This document shows, one piece after another, positions 21,036 through 32,684 of a stretch of DNA of 64,000 nucleotides. The stretch lies in NCBI GenBank assembly GCA_928212115.1, contig CAKMRJ010005523.1, positions 109,244,079 through 109,308,078 of the forward strand, given 5' to 3'. The translations under genes and the position numbers were made by a program. Numbering within the stretch: the stretch's first letter is position 1; the number at the start of each line of letters is the position of its first letter. The notes beneath the pieces are model-generated. The model did no database searches. It had not been told where the DNA came from and saw only the letters and a list, made by a program, of their open reading frames with translations. Origin of the DNA: Lactuca virosa (taxonomy: Eukaryota; Streptophyta; Magnoliopsida; Asterales; Asteraceae).

Positions 21036-23021
21036 TGTAACACCTCAAAATTTTCAAACGTTTTCAAACTTTAAAATGATATGGTTTAAACAAAATCAGT
21101 ACGGGTATTAACCCACATCTAAAAAAACCAGCCCCACAAAACATTTATGATTAAAATATTGGGTGTTACCATTAAGCATCATACAAACCATAGCAAGCAA
21201 ATAAGAATTACCTCAATATCATTTAAAAAAGAACTTAACAGGTTCCACTCCATTCTCTATCTCTTAACTTCTATCTTTCATCTATCATCCTTTTTCCTTA
21301 ATTGCAGCCTAGGATACAAGACATTAAAAAGAGATACGTAAGACAAAAATGTCTCGTGAGCTATGTAGGTTTGTGACCCAAAACATTTATCACATTTTCA
21401 TTAAAAACATTTCATCTTTGCAAAATGTATTTCAAATAGACATATGCCACGATTAGTTCCATATCAAAACATTTCATTAGTCATAACATATATCAAAAGA
21501 CATTTATTTTCACATTTCGATCCTTTTTTATTAAGGGCTAATTCCAGTGTTAAACTGTTTCCATTTTTATACTTAGGGGCTAAGTCCAATAATGTAACCA
21601 CTCTCAAGTCTAGACCTAGGTGGAAAACACAAATCAACCCATCAATGCATCATTTACATTAGGAAATCTATCGCACGAAGGGGATGCTCCACCCCGATAT
21701 ATTCCTCTAGATCCCGTTACGGGGACATCATGGCTCGCACAATATATTATTTTCATTACTTTCCATTTCTTTTCATTAGTTTCCATTTCATGTCATTACT
21801 TTCCATGCTTTACACATTTCATACATTAGTATCAAAATATTCATTTCAAAATTAAAATATCTATATTTCAAAACATTTAAAAAACATTATCAAAACATTC
21901 GTTCTTCCAAACCGTTATTTTCTTTCAAAAATATTCTTACCTTTAAGGCATTTTTTCAAAACATTCTTTCCAAAAGCATTTAACACTTTCATTTCAAAAT
22001 GTTTCAGATAGAAAACAATTAGTATTTCATTATCATAAAATCATTTTGCCATGTACCCCAAAGTGGGAAAAATTCCAGCACATACTCACCTCAATCACAC
22101 GTAGATTAGCTAGTCCTGTTCTAGTTCCTTTCTTTAGAACAACACTCTCAAACACCACCTATATAACAAGTAGGTAAACATCACTAAAATTAACAAGTAG
22201 GTAAACATCACCAAAATGACCAAAATACCACTCAAGGTTTCCATTTACTAAATTTGATTGTTTCAAAGCATTTCTCATGTAAAAATATGAATGTAGGCAA
22301 AAACCTCGCGTAAATCCGAGTTCGTATGCAAACGTTACGAAAAAATGTGGCATTGTTCAAAATGAAACATGGCTCGTGTAATGGTTTACCTTGCCATTAC
22401 ACGGCCATGTAATGAGGTCTGCATATACACATAATGCTATTTTTCTCAAAGTAACACTCTGCTTTGCATAGTTCTTGAAGCCCCTTTTCCAATTCACTTT
22501 GTAGCATTTATTTAGGTTCTCACACATATTTAGGAGGTGTTTTATCGTCTTAAAACACTAAAATTAATCCATTAAGTGCTCATTGAAACATGTTAATAAC
22601 ATAAAGATCATCAAACTTTAAATGGAGAGTTAACTAGTCTAGTTTCCAATTTCACATTCTAAAACTCACATAGCTTGTTACTAACTCATTGAATACTCAT
22701 ATGTAAGTTGTCATGCATATAAAACCACCATTAATCTCATTGTAAGTACATAAATTAACTATAAAAATCCTCAGTTCCATTCCATGTTTCCCAAATTGCC
22801 ATTTGGGCCAAAACAATCACTAGGGTTAGAACTTCACTAGCACCACTTCATGTTTATGTTCCAATTTTATCTCTAGAGTGTCAATTCATGTTCATGAATG
22901 TCATTCACTTCTTAGATGTGATTCATTATGTAATTGTCAATAGATTTCCCAAATTATCCTTATGGCCAAATATTCCATACATTCATTTAAAGATCATTCA
23001 CGCCTTCATGTTTTTGAATCC
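21036..23021 (-). mobile_element. Gypsy-X: partial minus-strand gypsy LTR
   Basis: It starts TGTAACACC at 21036. Read on the minus strand it has donor-like GATTGAG|GTGAGT (from plus 'actcacctcaatc', near 22085) and a TAG acceptor-like site near 21310, plus simple repeats of 'tttccatttc' between (21755-21820). The far end is not reached: at 23022 another LTR begins. Gypsy-Y therefore either inserted into it or truncated it. A perfect 10-base stem (22375-22384 with 22394-22403) marks its own palindrome theme. Confidence 0.6.
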
Positions 23022-25314
23022 TGTAACGTCCAAAAAATTATAAGGTAAAAATTTCATTTTTATTCAACCAGAAACACCAGTTATCCTTTTTCCAATCATT
23101 CAAATGAATATCATAATAAAAACAATTATCATAGTACAATCCCAAAATCATCAAGTTGCATAAACATGGGTGGATGCGTTGCGATCAAGCCAGATCCTTC
23201 CCTTTCGAACCAAAAGTACCTGAAACCATAAGCATGAAAACCATAAGCACAAGGCTTAGTGAGTCCAACAAAATACCACATACCATACATATCAAACATA
23301 CATGGGGCCATGCCCGACATTTACCAGGCCCCTGCCTAGCATCGGGCCACGCCCGGTACAGATTTTTGAGTAACATGCGATGGGCCCCGCCCAACACACT
23401 AATCAGGCCCCGCCTACTATCGGGCCCCTCCCAGTATCCATACAAACACATATAACACATGTAAGAGTCACACAGACAGCTAGTATACAAATAACAATAA
23501 CCCATGGGCTGACATTGGTGCCTTCGACTCGCTAAACACTGGGAAGAGACTCATCTCAATCCGAGATAAGCGAGCACACACGCTGCCGGTACCGGAATCC
23601 TCACACTAAACACAACCAAAACATCCTTAATCAATAATTAAGGTCATTTCCCAAAATCCAAGGTCCAAACCATATCCTATCTTTCCAATGGGTAAATAAC
23701 CATTTTACCCTTCCCATATCTGACCCAATAACCCATGGCCCAAACTCCAAAAAGACCCAAGGCCCATAATAAGACCTCTGGCGTATGCCCCGCGTACGGC
23801 CTGCTGAAGCACAAGGTAGAACTCGCTAAAGCTCAAGGACGGGGATTTCATGCATTACATTGAGCATACATATACGTACGCCCAACGTTCCCACCAGGTA
23901 ACCAAAAATTTCATTAAGCACTTAATGCTTAAGACCAAAATCTCCAAACTCAGATCTAACCTCTAAATAAGGTCTTAAACCATAAAGGTGTCAACCTTAC
24001 TCCTCTTCATGTATTAATGGGACCCAAAACCCATTTTTATCCATCTAAACCCATAATATGAACACCAACTTAAGCATGATTCATCAAAACCCATCAAGAT
24101 GACATTTTTATGCACCAACAACCTTAGAAATAGTAGATCTAACATTATAAGCTCCCAGAGTAACTCATACTCACAAGGATGACCGAAGGGACCATAATAA
24201 ACCCAAAACAAGCCCTAGACTAGATCTAATACATAGAGTCATCAAGTTAGAAACTTTATACCTCCTGGAAGTTGATAAAGATTATTAGAGCTTGGATCCA
24301 CAAGCTCCAAGCCAAGCAATGCTTCTGACAATATCTCTTCTTCTCCAAAGTCCACCAAGAGAACACTCCAAGGCTTGAAATTTGCACAAGAGAGGCTAGG
24401 GTTTCGAACTTTGGGTTAAATGGGATAGAGGCTGAAGATAAGAGGTGTTGAGAATGAGTTAAGGCCTTTAAATAGGGTCCAAGACCCTAAATTAGGGTTT
24501 AGGACTGACTCGTGAACGCCCAACGTAGATCGGGTACGCCCAATGTTCGCAAAGGAGCCTTCGCGATCACTCTATCCATGTACGCCTATCGTACATTCCA
24601 TGTACACCCAGCGTACACGACATGCTCCTTATCGATCAATATTCCAATGGCCATAAATTTTGCGTTCCAACTCCGTGTTTGATGATCTTTATATCCACAT
24701 AAATGTAATGAGGAGCTTTATAACCATATCTAGTTACTTTTGACTAAAACACCTCGAACTAAAATCCTTAATCCATGAAAGGCCCGAATCTTCACTTTTA
24801 CCATTATACCCTCAGGCTTCGAAGTGCAAATCGAACTCTTGGATCACGTAATCCACATTAACCACATCCATTTGGGTCTAAATCTCTCTTTCCTAAAGCC
24901 CGAAGCCTTATGATACTTGATTTTCGGGTCACGACCCTAAAATTTGAAATGACTCAAAACAGAGTGTTACAACTCTCCCCCACGTAAATTAGAATTTTTC
25001 ATCGAAATCACTCCTTGCCACTTTCCAGGAAATCAGACGATTCCAACCTATTCCTCTTGAATCCACGATTCGCCGAAGAGGTTGACTCATACTCATTGCG
25101 ACCTTCCAATGCTACCACCATAACTTTACCTTAACAAGACTTATAAGCCATAACGGAGAACCATTCCGAAACACAACTAATAGGTCCTTTCTCTGCAATC
25201 TAAACTGAAAAACATCCTTTCGATCCTGAATTATCTGATTGATACCCTTAGCAAGCCGAATCCTTGACCATACCTTGCCGATGAAAAGACTTTCATATAA
25301 ACAAAGACGACTCC
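23022..25314 (-). mobile_element. Gypsy-Y: 3' LTR plus start of interior, minus strand
   Basis: The LTR spans 23022-24971 (TGTAACGTCC ... GTGTTACA). It is followed by ACTCTCCCCC, the reverse of a GGGGGAGAGT polypurine tract, so this is a 3' LTR and 24972-25314 is the end of its interior, with no readable frame. The minus-strand promoter CCCTATTTAAAGG is at about 24464-24480. Acceptor-like GTTTCAG|GTAC is at 23220, while the donor is changed from GTGAGT to ATGAGT near 23553. GC-rich repeats (GGGCC-CGCCC types) lie at 23305-23450. GTACGC and GCGTAC words cluster at 23760-23900 and 24510-24620. Confidence 0.75.
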
Positions 25315-27872
25315 TGTAACATTCCGTTTATTAAATAAATGGATAGATAAAACTATTAATTGAATTGTAGCCCTAATTCGGAATAATTTAGCAAGGCGTT
25401 GGTTTTGGGAGTTAAATGTCATAACTTTTAAATATTGGGGGTTAAGTGTAATTTCCGGATTAGTTTTGTAAAGAATTTTGAAGCCTGAGGGCTGTTTGGT
25501 AAGTTATGGATTTAATTTGAAAAGGATTTCAGAAGTCAGGGTATGAGTGGTAATTTTTGGACTTATTATGAAAGGATTTTTGGAGGCAGGGGCTAAAGGG
25601 TAAATTCTGGACTTAAGTTGAAAAATCTTTATGGAAAAGGGACCAAAAGTGTAAAATATGATTTAAAGTTTGATAGGAAAACACGGGACTTAAACCCGTG
25701 CCTTCCATTCCCAGTTGAAGGTGTATCATCGAGAAAACCATAGCCACACTTCTTCAGCTGCCACCACCACCTTCGGAGCCTCCTCAACCGCCGCTTGCAT
25801 CAAGAGCTGATCGCCACTCTTTTCCGCCTGCTACCTCACCGTTGAGCACCACCACAACAGCCTTGCCGCCAGAGATGTAGTGAGAAGCCGGAAGAGTCAC
25901 CGAGACCGGCGAAAGAAGCTGTGAACCACGATACTGGAGACGCAAACGGCTGGAAGACTCTAGGTAAGAATATTCGCCGCCCACTTTCCTTCTTCTTCAT
26001 TCGTTTCTGTGGGCTGAACAGTGTGTGCGCCGATGCTGCCGCCGATGGTCTTTGGCCACTGATTTCGCATTTTCTGGCGATGTCAGTCGCATGGGAGGTG
26101 GCGTAGTGCGTTTGTGCTCACGTGTACGAATTGCTTCCGGAGTTTATGGTGTGATGTGTGTATTATTTTCCCGGAAACCCATCGCCACCACCATAAGGTG
26201 GTGGCTGCCACCGGTTGTTGTCGCCTGTCACTGCGGGGGTGGTTGTATGTGTGTCATTAGATGTGTATGATTGTGTTTCCTATATGATTGGGATGTTTAT
26301 TGGGTGTTTTGGCAGGAGAAAAACCAAGGAAAACCCCCACCACCACCGTGAGGTGGTGGTTGCCGCCGTGCGCCGCCGTCGACCACCACTGCCTGAGGTG
26401 GCACTGGGTGGTGCCCGACCTAGTGAAGCTTAAATCAGACAAAACCATAACCATTGGGACTATTTGACTTGTGTTTGGGTTGGAAACCCTAGTTAGGGTT
26501 TAGAAAACCCTAATCTTGGAAACTGTTGTTGGGACTTGCCGGGACCGGCGTTTGGATTGTTAGACTGGAATTTTGGATTATGTCAGACTATATTATATGA
26601 ATGGCATAGTGGAGTGATGGACTTAATGGATTAAGTCCTTAATGGGTTAAGTAAGAACACTTAACCCTAATCATCATTTTATGTGAAAACCCTAATTGTG
26701 TTGGGTTTTGAGTTGGGCTTGGATGTTTGGATTATTGATGGGCCATCCAAGAACAAGTATATGGACTAGAATATTTGGATGGGCTTTAGGGTAAGGCCCA
26801 TGTGAGGAGTTTGGGCCTAATTTGGAAAATTAGGATATAATTGGGCCTTGGATGATTAATTGACTTTTGGGCTTTTAGAGAATGAGTTTGGGTCTTGGTC
26901 TTGGACCAAGCTAGGTTAGGGGTAAAATGGTCCTTTTACCCAAAGTGTGAGTTTATGGTTATGCATTGAAACCCAAATGGTTAATTGGGTTTTCTTTTGA
27001 TGTTGACAGTTCGGGATCTGTCAGCCAGTAGCCAGATATTTATTCGCGGGACTTCAGCAGTGCGAGGTGAGTTTCCTCCTATAGGAACGAGTCTAAGGCG
27101 CCAATTCTGGCCCGTTTATGTTTGTTAGTATATTCCAGACTAAGGTATGATGTGGAGCAGTGCCCAATGTAGGTTTATATGTTTCAGACTTTGATCCGAT
27201 GTCGGGGAAAGCCCGAGGAATGTTTGTATGCTTGATGTCTCTGTGATTCTTGTATGTGGTTGTTTTGTATGTTTCTAGACTTCGGTCCGATGCCGGGGAA
27301 AGCCCGAGGAATGTTTCTATGTTTCCGAATTTTGGTCTGATGTCGGGAGGGGCCCGAGGAATGTTTATATGTTTATGTTATGTGATTATTTATGTGTATT
27401 TGTTGATATGTTTATGTGTATACCGAGCTTTGCTCGATGCCAGGCGGGGGATGATGCCGGGCGGGGCCCGATGCCGGATCTCGGTCCACTGTCGGGCGGG
27501 GCCCGATGTCGGACTTGTCCGATGTCGGGCGGGGCCCGATGTAGCGGGCAAGGCCCATGATATGTTAATATGAGATTATGTGATTATGTATGGCATGTGG
27601 TAGTTTGGGGAGACTCACTAAGCTTCGTGCTTACAGTTTTCAGTTTTGGTTTCAGGTACTTCCGGTAGCAAGGGGAAGAGCTCGAAATGACTACATTGCA
27701 CACACCATTTTGTTTAGCTTGGGATGTTTTACTCTGATATATTGACATGTGTTTTGATATGATACTCTGATTAGATACGATGAATTATGTTTTTGGATGA
27801 ATGATTTTGGTAACTATGTTTTATTTAATAATTAAAAATGAAATTTTTGGTCATGATTTTTGGGATGTTACA
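25315..27872 (+). mobile_element. Gypsy-Z: long gypsy LTR, solo or 5' copy
   Basis: TGTAACATTCC ... GGGATGTTACA, 2558 bases. Donor-like CGAG|GTGAGT (27066/27067), ACTCACTAAGC (27613) and GTTTCAG|GTAC (27655/27656) flank an array of CCGATGCCGG-type repeats (27180-27560). A GC-rich middle (25750-26430) contains perfect CCACCACC/GGTGGTGG hairpins. Left flank ACTCC; on the right only AC remains before the Copia-A LTR, so a duplication cannot be confirmed. The short frames at 25921-26433 look like chance frames in GC-rich LTR DNA. Confidence 0.8.
27180..27560 (+). repeat. GC-rich minisatellite in Gypsy-Z
   Basis: Two related blocks: longer units containing 'gatgtcggggaaagcccga' then 'ggaatgttt' (27195-27370), and shorter units 'gatgtcgggcggggcc' (27437-27545). 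The minus-strand array of Gypsy-Y (23305-23450) is a diverged relative. Confidence 0.85.
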
Positions 27873-27874
27873 AC

Positions 27875-28661
27875 TGGTGGATTAGGTGTCTAAGCCCATA
27901 ACTATATTTGGTATGTACTTGACCCGGTTGTAACATGGTCCTTTTGGGTTGCCTTCACCGAAGCAACTTGACTGGAAGAATAATAGAGAAAGAGGTTATT
28001 ATGGTTTATTAATATATTATTTGAATAATATATTAAAAGAGAAATCATATTATTTAATTAATATTGGTCAAGAATTAATTTAGAATTAATTTTATGATCA
28101 AAAGAGGTTAATTGAATTAAGGGGACTGATATTGTAATTATGTGATAGTTGCAATATGGGTTGAGGTTCCCTAAGTTAAGAGATGGACGATTTTATGGGG
28201 AAACCAATGAAGAAATCGTCCAAGGCTAGGGTTCTGGAATGTTCCTATGGGCTGCTTAGGGCTTAAGCAACCACATTAGGTATTTGACTGAAACCCTAAT
28301 CCCTCACCTATATATAGAACCCCTAGGCATCCAATTTTCGGCTACCACAACCCTAGAAGGATTCCAAGAGCCGAAAATTACCTTCCCTCTCTCTATTGCA
28401 TTCTCCAATTGTTTTGGTGTTTGTGATCTACTAGAGGCATCACATTTGAAGTGCTAGGTTCTCGAAAAGCTCAAGATCATCAAGCTACAATCAAAGGTAA
28501 TATCTTAACACTTCGTTAGATGTAGATTTCGATTTTGTTGTATGCTAGATTAGGGTTTGCAAGTCTTGGACAATTATTGCATGTACAAATAGGAAAACTA
28601 GATCCAAGCATTAGGGTTTGCATATGCACCATAGGATTGATGTGATGCTCATCACCCAACA
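27875..28661 (+). repeat. 5' LTR of Copia-A
   Basis: TGGTGGATTAGG ... CACCCAACA, 787 bases, followed by the primer site TGGTATCAGAGC (28663-28674). Promoter TATATATAG near 28310. Donor-like CAAAG|GTAATA at 28496/28497. The third base of the usual TGTTGG start is changed to G. Confidence 0.9.
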
Positions 28662-30077
28662 GTGGTATCAGAGCCTAGGATGTTTATCTATTGTATTTGA
28701 TGCCTTGATTAATTGTTCATTGCTTGAAAAGTCAAAAAATTATGCCTCTGCATGATGAAATCGTCGATTCTCCTGATGAACTCGACGAGTCAGGGCAACT
28801 CGACGAGTCCAGTCAGTGACTCGACGAGTCGGGTCGTCGGATGGCTGATTTTTCGGGATTTTGACTAAAATTGAATTAGGATAATTACCAAAAACGTTTT
28901 TGACTGATAAAATTCGATTTTTTCAATATGGTATTGATTATCCTAATGCAATTAGAAGATAATTGTCATAAATAAGATAATTACTTGTTTTATATGATAA
29001 AGATTAGTTATTTGTATTTTAATTTGAATTATCTTGTCAAGAAAATAGATTAGGTCAAATTATGTGATAAAGATTAATAATATGATTATTTAATTATTTT
29101 TCAAATTTGATCTATAAGATGTTTTGAAAAGTTTCAAAATTTGCCCTCAAGTTTTGGAATTTAAATTTTTGATTAATAGTTTTAATTTTAAAATATTTAA
29201 ATTCTAAACCCTAGAATTTTACAAGTTTAAAATTAAAACCTTATACTACTATAATATTATAAGATTAATAATTATATATGTATAAGATAAATCTAGTCTT
29301 AGCGTTAGTAGGCCTCATTCACGAAGTCGATCTATAAGGGGGGGGGGGTATAAGGTTACTGCCTATAAAATGGTGGTTTAATGTGTGTCCACTCTCACCC
29401 ACCGCTTCCTTGATTGGTGGAGGGTCGTTAGCCGAATGGGTCAGATAGGGCAACTAATTCCTCATTAATAAGTATAATGATTTAATAAAGTAACTAAATG
29501 TTTTTTATAAATTCCCAATCTTAGTCACTTTAGGAAAAATGTGAAAATGTATGTTATTCCATGAAATTACACTTTGCACCTTGCCAAGTCGTTAGTGAAG
29601 CGTGTGTGGTTAACCGACACACTAATTTGGTACTAGCAAGGGTGGAAAAGGGTAGGTCGATGTTTATCATAGATCAATGGAGTGTGTGTGGTTAACCGAC
29701 ACATTGATTAGGTGGTAAATGACATCGAGAGTACCAAGTACATTTGTATGGTTATTCACACCTTGTTTGTGATCATCGGTATCACAGACACAATCTTGAA
29801 GGGCATAATTGAGATTTGAACATGCCATTGAAAAGTTCAAGGAATCTCAAATAATCTAAGAATTTCAATTCATTTAAAACTTAAAAATCCTTTTTCGTTT
29901 TTCATGGTGGAAATTGGTAAATCGTCATTTACCTACCTTCAAATTATTTGCAATTAGATTACGACATCTCTCTTCTGAATTGTAAATAATTGTGTTGGGT
30001 CCTAGACCTAATTTATCATTTGGGTGTTTAATTGGGGATTATTATCTAATCTAAACTTTGTTCCTTTTCTTTTTCAA
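28662..30077 (+). promoter_or_regulatory. Structured leader of Copia-A
   Basis: It begins with three exact ACTCGACGAGT palindromes (28780, 28798, 28819). It keeps the leader hairpins of Copia-1: 29487-29497 with 29521-29531 (one mismatch), 29584-29630, 29672-29709 and 29916-29922 with 29927-29933 (compensated change). The conserved hairpin at about 29764-29795 is damaged. The acceptor before the gag ATG reads TTTTTCAA instead of TTTCAG. A ten-G run lies near 29340. Confidence 0.75.
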
Positions 30078-32684
30078 ATGTCTACTTCAAACAACAACAA
30101 CGCTTCTAGCTCGACCCCTTCTGGCTCATTCTCACTCATGAACTTGTGTGGGAGGGTGATATTCGATAGGTCCGACTTTAATGATTGGATCCGAAACATT
30201 CGCATGGTCACCCGCTATGAGGACAAAGAGTATGTTCTCGACAAGGAGCTGAAAGAGGTCAACGTGAACACTTCCACTCCCGAGGAAATTGCTGCGTACG
30301 AAACTCATGAACGAGATGCTACGAAGATTCATTGCATCATGCTCGCAACAATGACTGCTGAACTCCAAAAGTCCTATGAGGACTACTACCCGTATGAGAT
30401 GCACCAAGATTTGATGGAAAGGTACCATCAAAGTGCTAGGCAGGAAAGGTACGAGATCATCGTTGCAATGATCACTTCCAAAATGAAGGATGGAGAGTCC
30501 ATCACGGCCCACTTGCAAAAAATGCAGAGATATGTGGACCGCTTTCTGAAGTTGAATGTCAACTTTAGTGAGAAGCTGGCCATAGATATCATTCTACACT
30601 CCTTGCCTCCCTGTTATGATCAGTTTCGTATGACTTATCATATGAACAAGGAGGAGGTCACTCTAAGCAAGCTTCAAGGCCTGCGAAGGACTGCTGAGAG
30701 TAGTCTAAAAGGCAAATCTATTGCATCTACTCCTACTATTGCTGCCCCTGTCTTAGCTATTGGGCAAGGAAAAGGAAAGAAGAGGAAGGCTCTTTCTAAG
30801 AGCCACAAAGGAAAGTCTCACGATGGTACCTCTTCTAGTGGAACCAAAGCTGGTCCTGTTGCTCCCTCTTCCAACCCGAAGGATGCAGAGTGTTTCTACT
30901 GCCACGACAAAGGGCATTGGAAACGAAGCTGCCCGAAGTATCTGCAGGATATCAAGGATGGGAAGATAAAACCCTCCTTCGCAGGAATTTATACTATTCA
31001 ATCTAATAACTCATCACATGCTATGTCTTGGGTCCTCGAGACAGGATGTGGTTTTCACATTTGTTCTAATTTGCAGGGTCTAAGAAGAAGTAGGGATGTG
31101 GAGCATGGGAAGATAAACTTGATCATGGGGAATAGGAAAGCGGCGTATGTCACCAAGAGTGGAGTTTAATCTTTAGTGCTTAGTACTGAGTTAGGTTTAG
31201 ATTTAAATAATTGTTGCTACTCGTCAGAAATGACACAAAACATTATTTCTTTTCATGGTTTGTATAAACAAGGTTTTAGATTTTCGTTTAATAATGAAAA
31301 TGGTTCTATTAATGCTTTCTTTAATGGTACTTTCTATTTTGAAGCATTGCCTTGTAATGGATTATATGAAACTGTGATGGTTGTATAAAACTTAGAAAAT
31401 GATGTGTTGCATATCTATTCTTCCAATGGTTTGGACAAAGCATGCTTGTGGCATTGTCGTCTTGGACATGTCAACAAGAAGCGTATAGCCCAATTCCAAA
31501 AGGATGGAGTGTTGGAGTTATTCGACTTTAGGGACGATGACACGTGTGAGTCTTGTTTACTTGGAAAGATGACCAAGTCACCCATCACTGGTACTTGTGA
31601 AAAGGGTTTATTGGATCTCATACATACCGATGTATGTGGGCCCTTTATATCCACCACAAGGGATGTGAACCGCTTCTATGTGACTTTTACCAATGATTAT
31701 AGCAGATATGGGTATATCTACTTAATCAAGCACAAGTCAGAAACCTTTGAAAAGTTCAAAGAGTTTAAGCAAGAAGTGGAGAATCAGCTGGGCAGGAAAA
31801 TTAAGATGCTCCGATCCTATCGAGGAGGTGAGTACCTTAGTATTGAATTCCACGACTACCTCAAGGAATGCATAATTGTTTCGCAATTGACGCCACCGAG
31901 GACACCGTAGTTGAATGGTGTGGCTGAGAGACGCAATCGAACCTTGTTGGACATGGCTTGTTCCATGATGAGTCGAGCTTCGTTACCTATCTCATTCTGG
32001 GGGTATGCCTTAGAGACTGCCGCCCATATCCTTAATCTAGTCCCGACTAAGAAGGCTGCAAAAACACCTCACGAGATGTGGACAGGGAAAGCTCCCTCGT
32101 TGGCACATATCAAGGTTTGGGGTTGCGAGGCTTTCGTAAGACGAGAGACTTACGGCAAGCTCGAACCTCGTAGTGAGCGGTGTATTTTCATCGGCTATCT
32201 GCAGAAGTGACAATGTTGTCTTCGTTACGAGGATAGGGGTTTTCTGAGAGCGAGAAATCATATGCCAAGAGGACAGTGGGTGACAAATTGATCTTGAATA
32301 GCTTCAAGAATCAAACGATGAAGGAACCTCTAACACTGGCGCTCAACCCGAGGAGGAAACTCCCGTTGAACCGATTGACGAGTCCTTACCTCTTAGACAT
32401 TCCAGTAGAGTTAGTGTTCCACTTGTGTTGTATGGTTTCCATATAACAAGTGAAGGTGATACGTTTATTAGTGATAGTACACTAATAAATTTGGATGAAC
32501 CTAACAACTACAAGGAAGCCATGGCAGGCCCGGAGTCTGAGAAATGGAAAGAGGCTATGGACAGCGAGATTCAGTCTATGTATGACAATCAAGTTTGGAA
32601 CTTGGTTGGCAATGTACGAGGTCGTAAGACGGTCAAGTGCAAGTGGATCTTCAAGAAGAAGACCGACATAGATGGAAAAGTTTT
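30078..32684 (+). pseudogene. Broken gag-pol of Copia-A
   Basis: ATG at 30078 opens gag; the CCHC knuckle (CFYCHDKGHWKRSC) is intact. Protease DTG is changed to ETG near 31036. A stop replaces a tyrosine codon at 31167-31169; a further stop lies at 31386-31388. The integrase HHCC region is readable, but the second catalytic aspartate of the DDE core is tyrosine (LRSYRGG, near 31815). CAG has become TAG at 31908-31910. The frame resumes 31911-32210, breaks again, and the first RT segment (32425-32684) ends at the junction with the Copia-B LTR. At least five lesions rule out function. Confidence 0.92.

Larger units (their letters stand above)
27875..32684 (+). mobile_element. Copia-A: truncated, decayed copia element
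   Basis: 5' LTR, primer site, leader, gag and pol as far as the start of RT, then an abrupt junction with another copia LTR at about 32684, in the codons matching Copia-1 residue ~880. RNase H, most of RT, the 3' region and the own 3' LTR are missing. Coding similarity to Copia-1 is high but stops, frameshifts and active-site changes make it non-functional. Confidence 0.9.

Noticed and set aside
23156..23505. Overlapping frames on both strands near 23.2-23.5 kb as a possible gene
   Set aside because: They coincide with the GC-rich minisatellite of the Gypsy-Y LTR, whose repeats keep several frames open by chance.
25921..26433. GC-rich plus-strand frames with arginine- and valine-rich peptides, resembling a small gene
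   Set aside because: They lie inside the Gypsy-Z LTR between its termini, overlap the CCACCACC hairpins, and show no domain or codon continuity. GC-rich repeats give chance frames.
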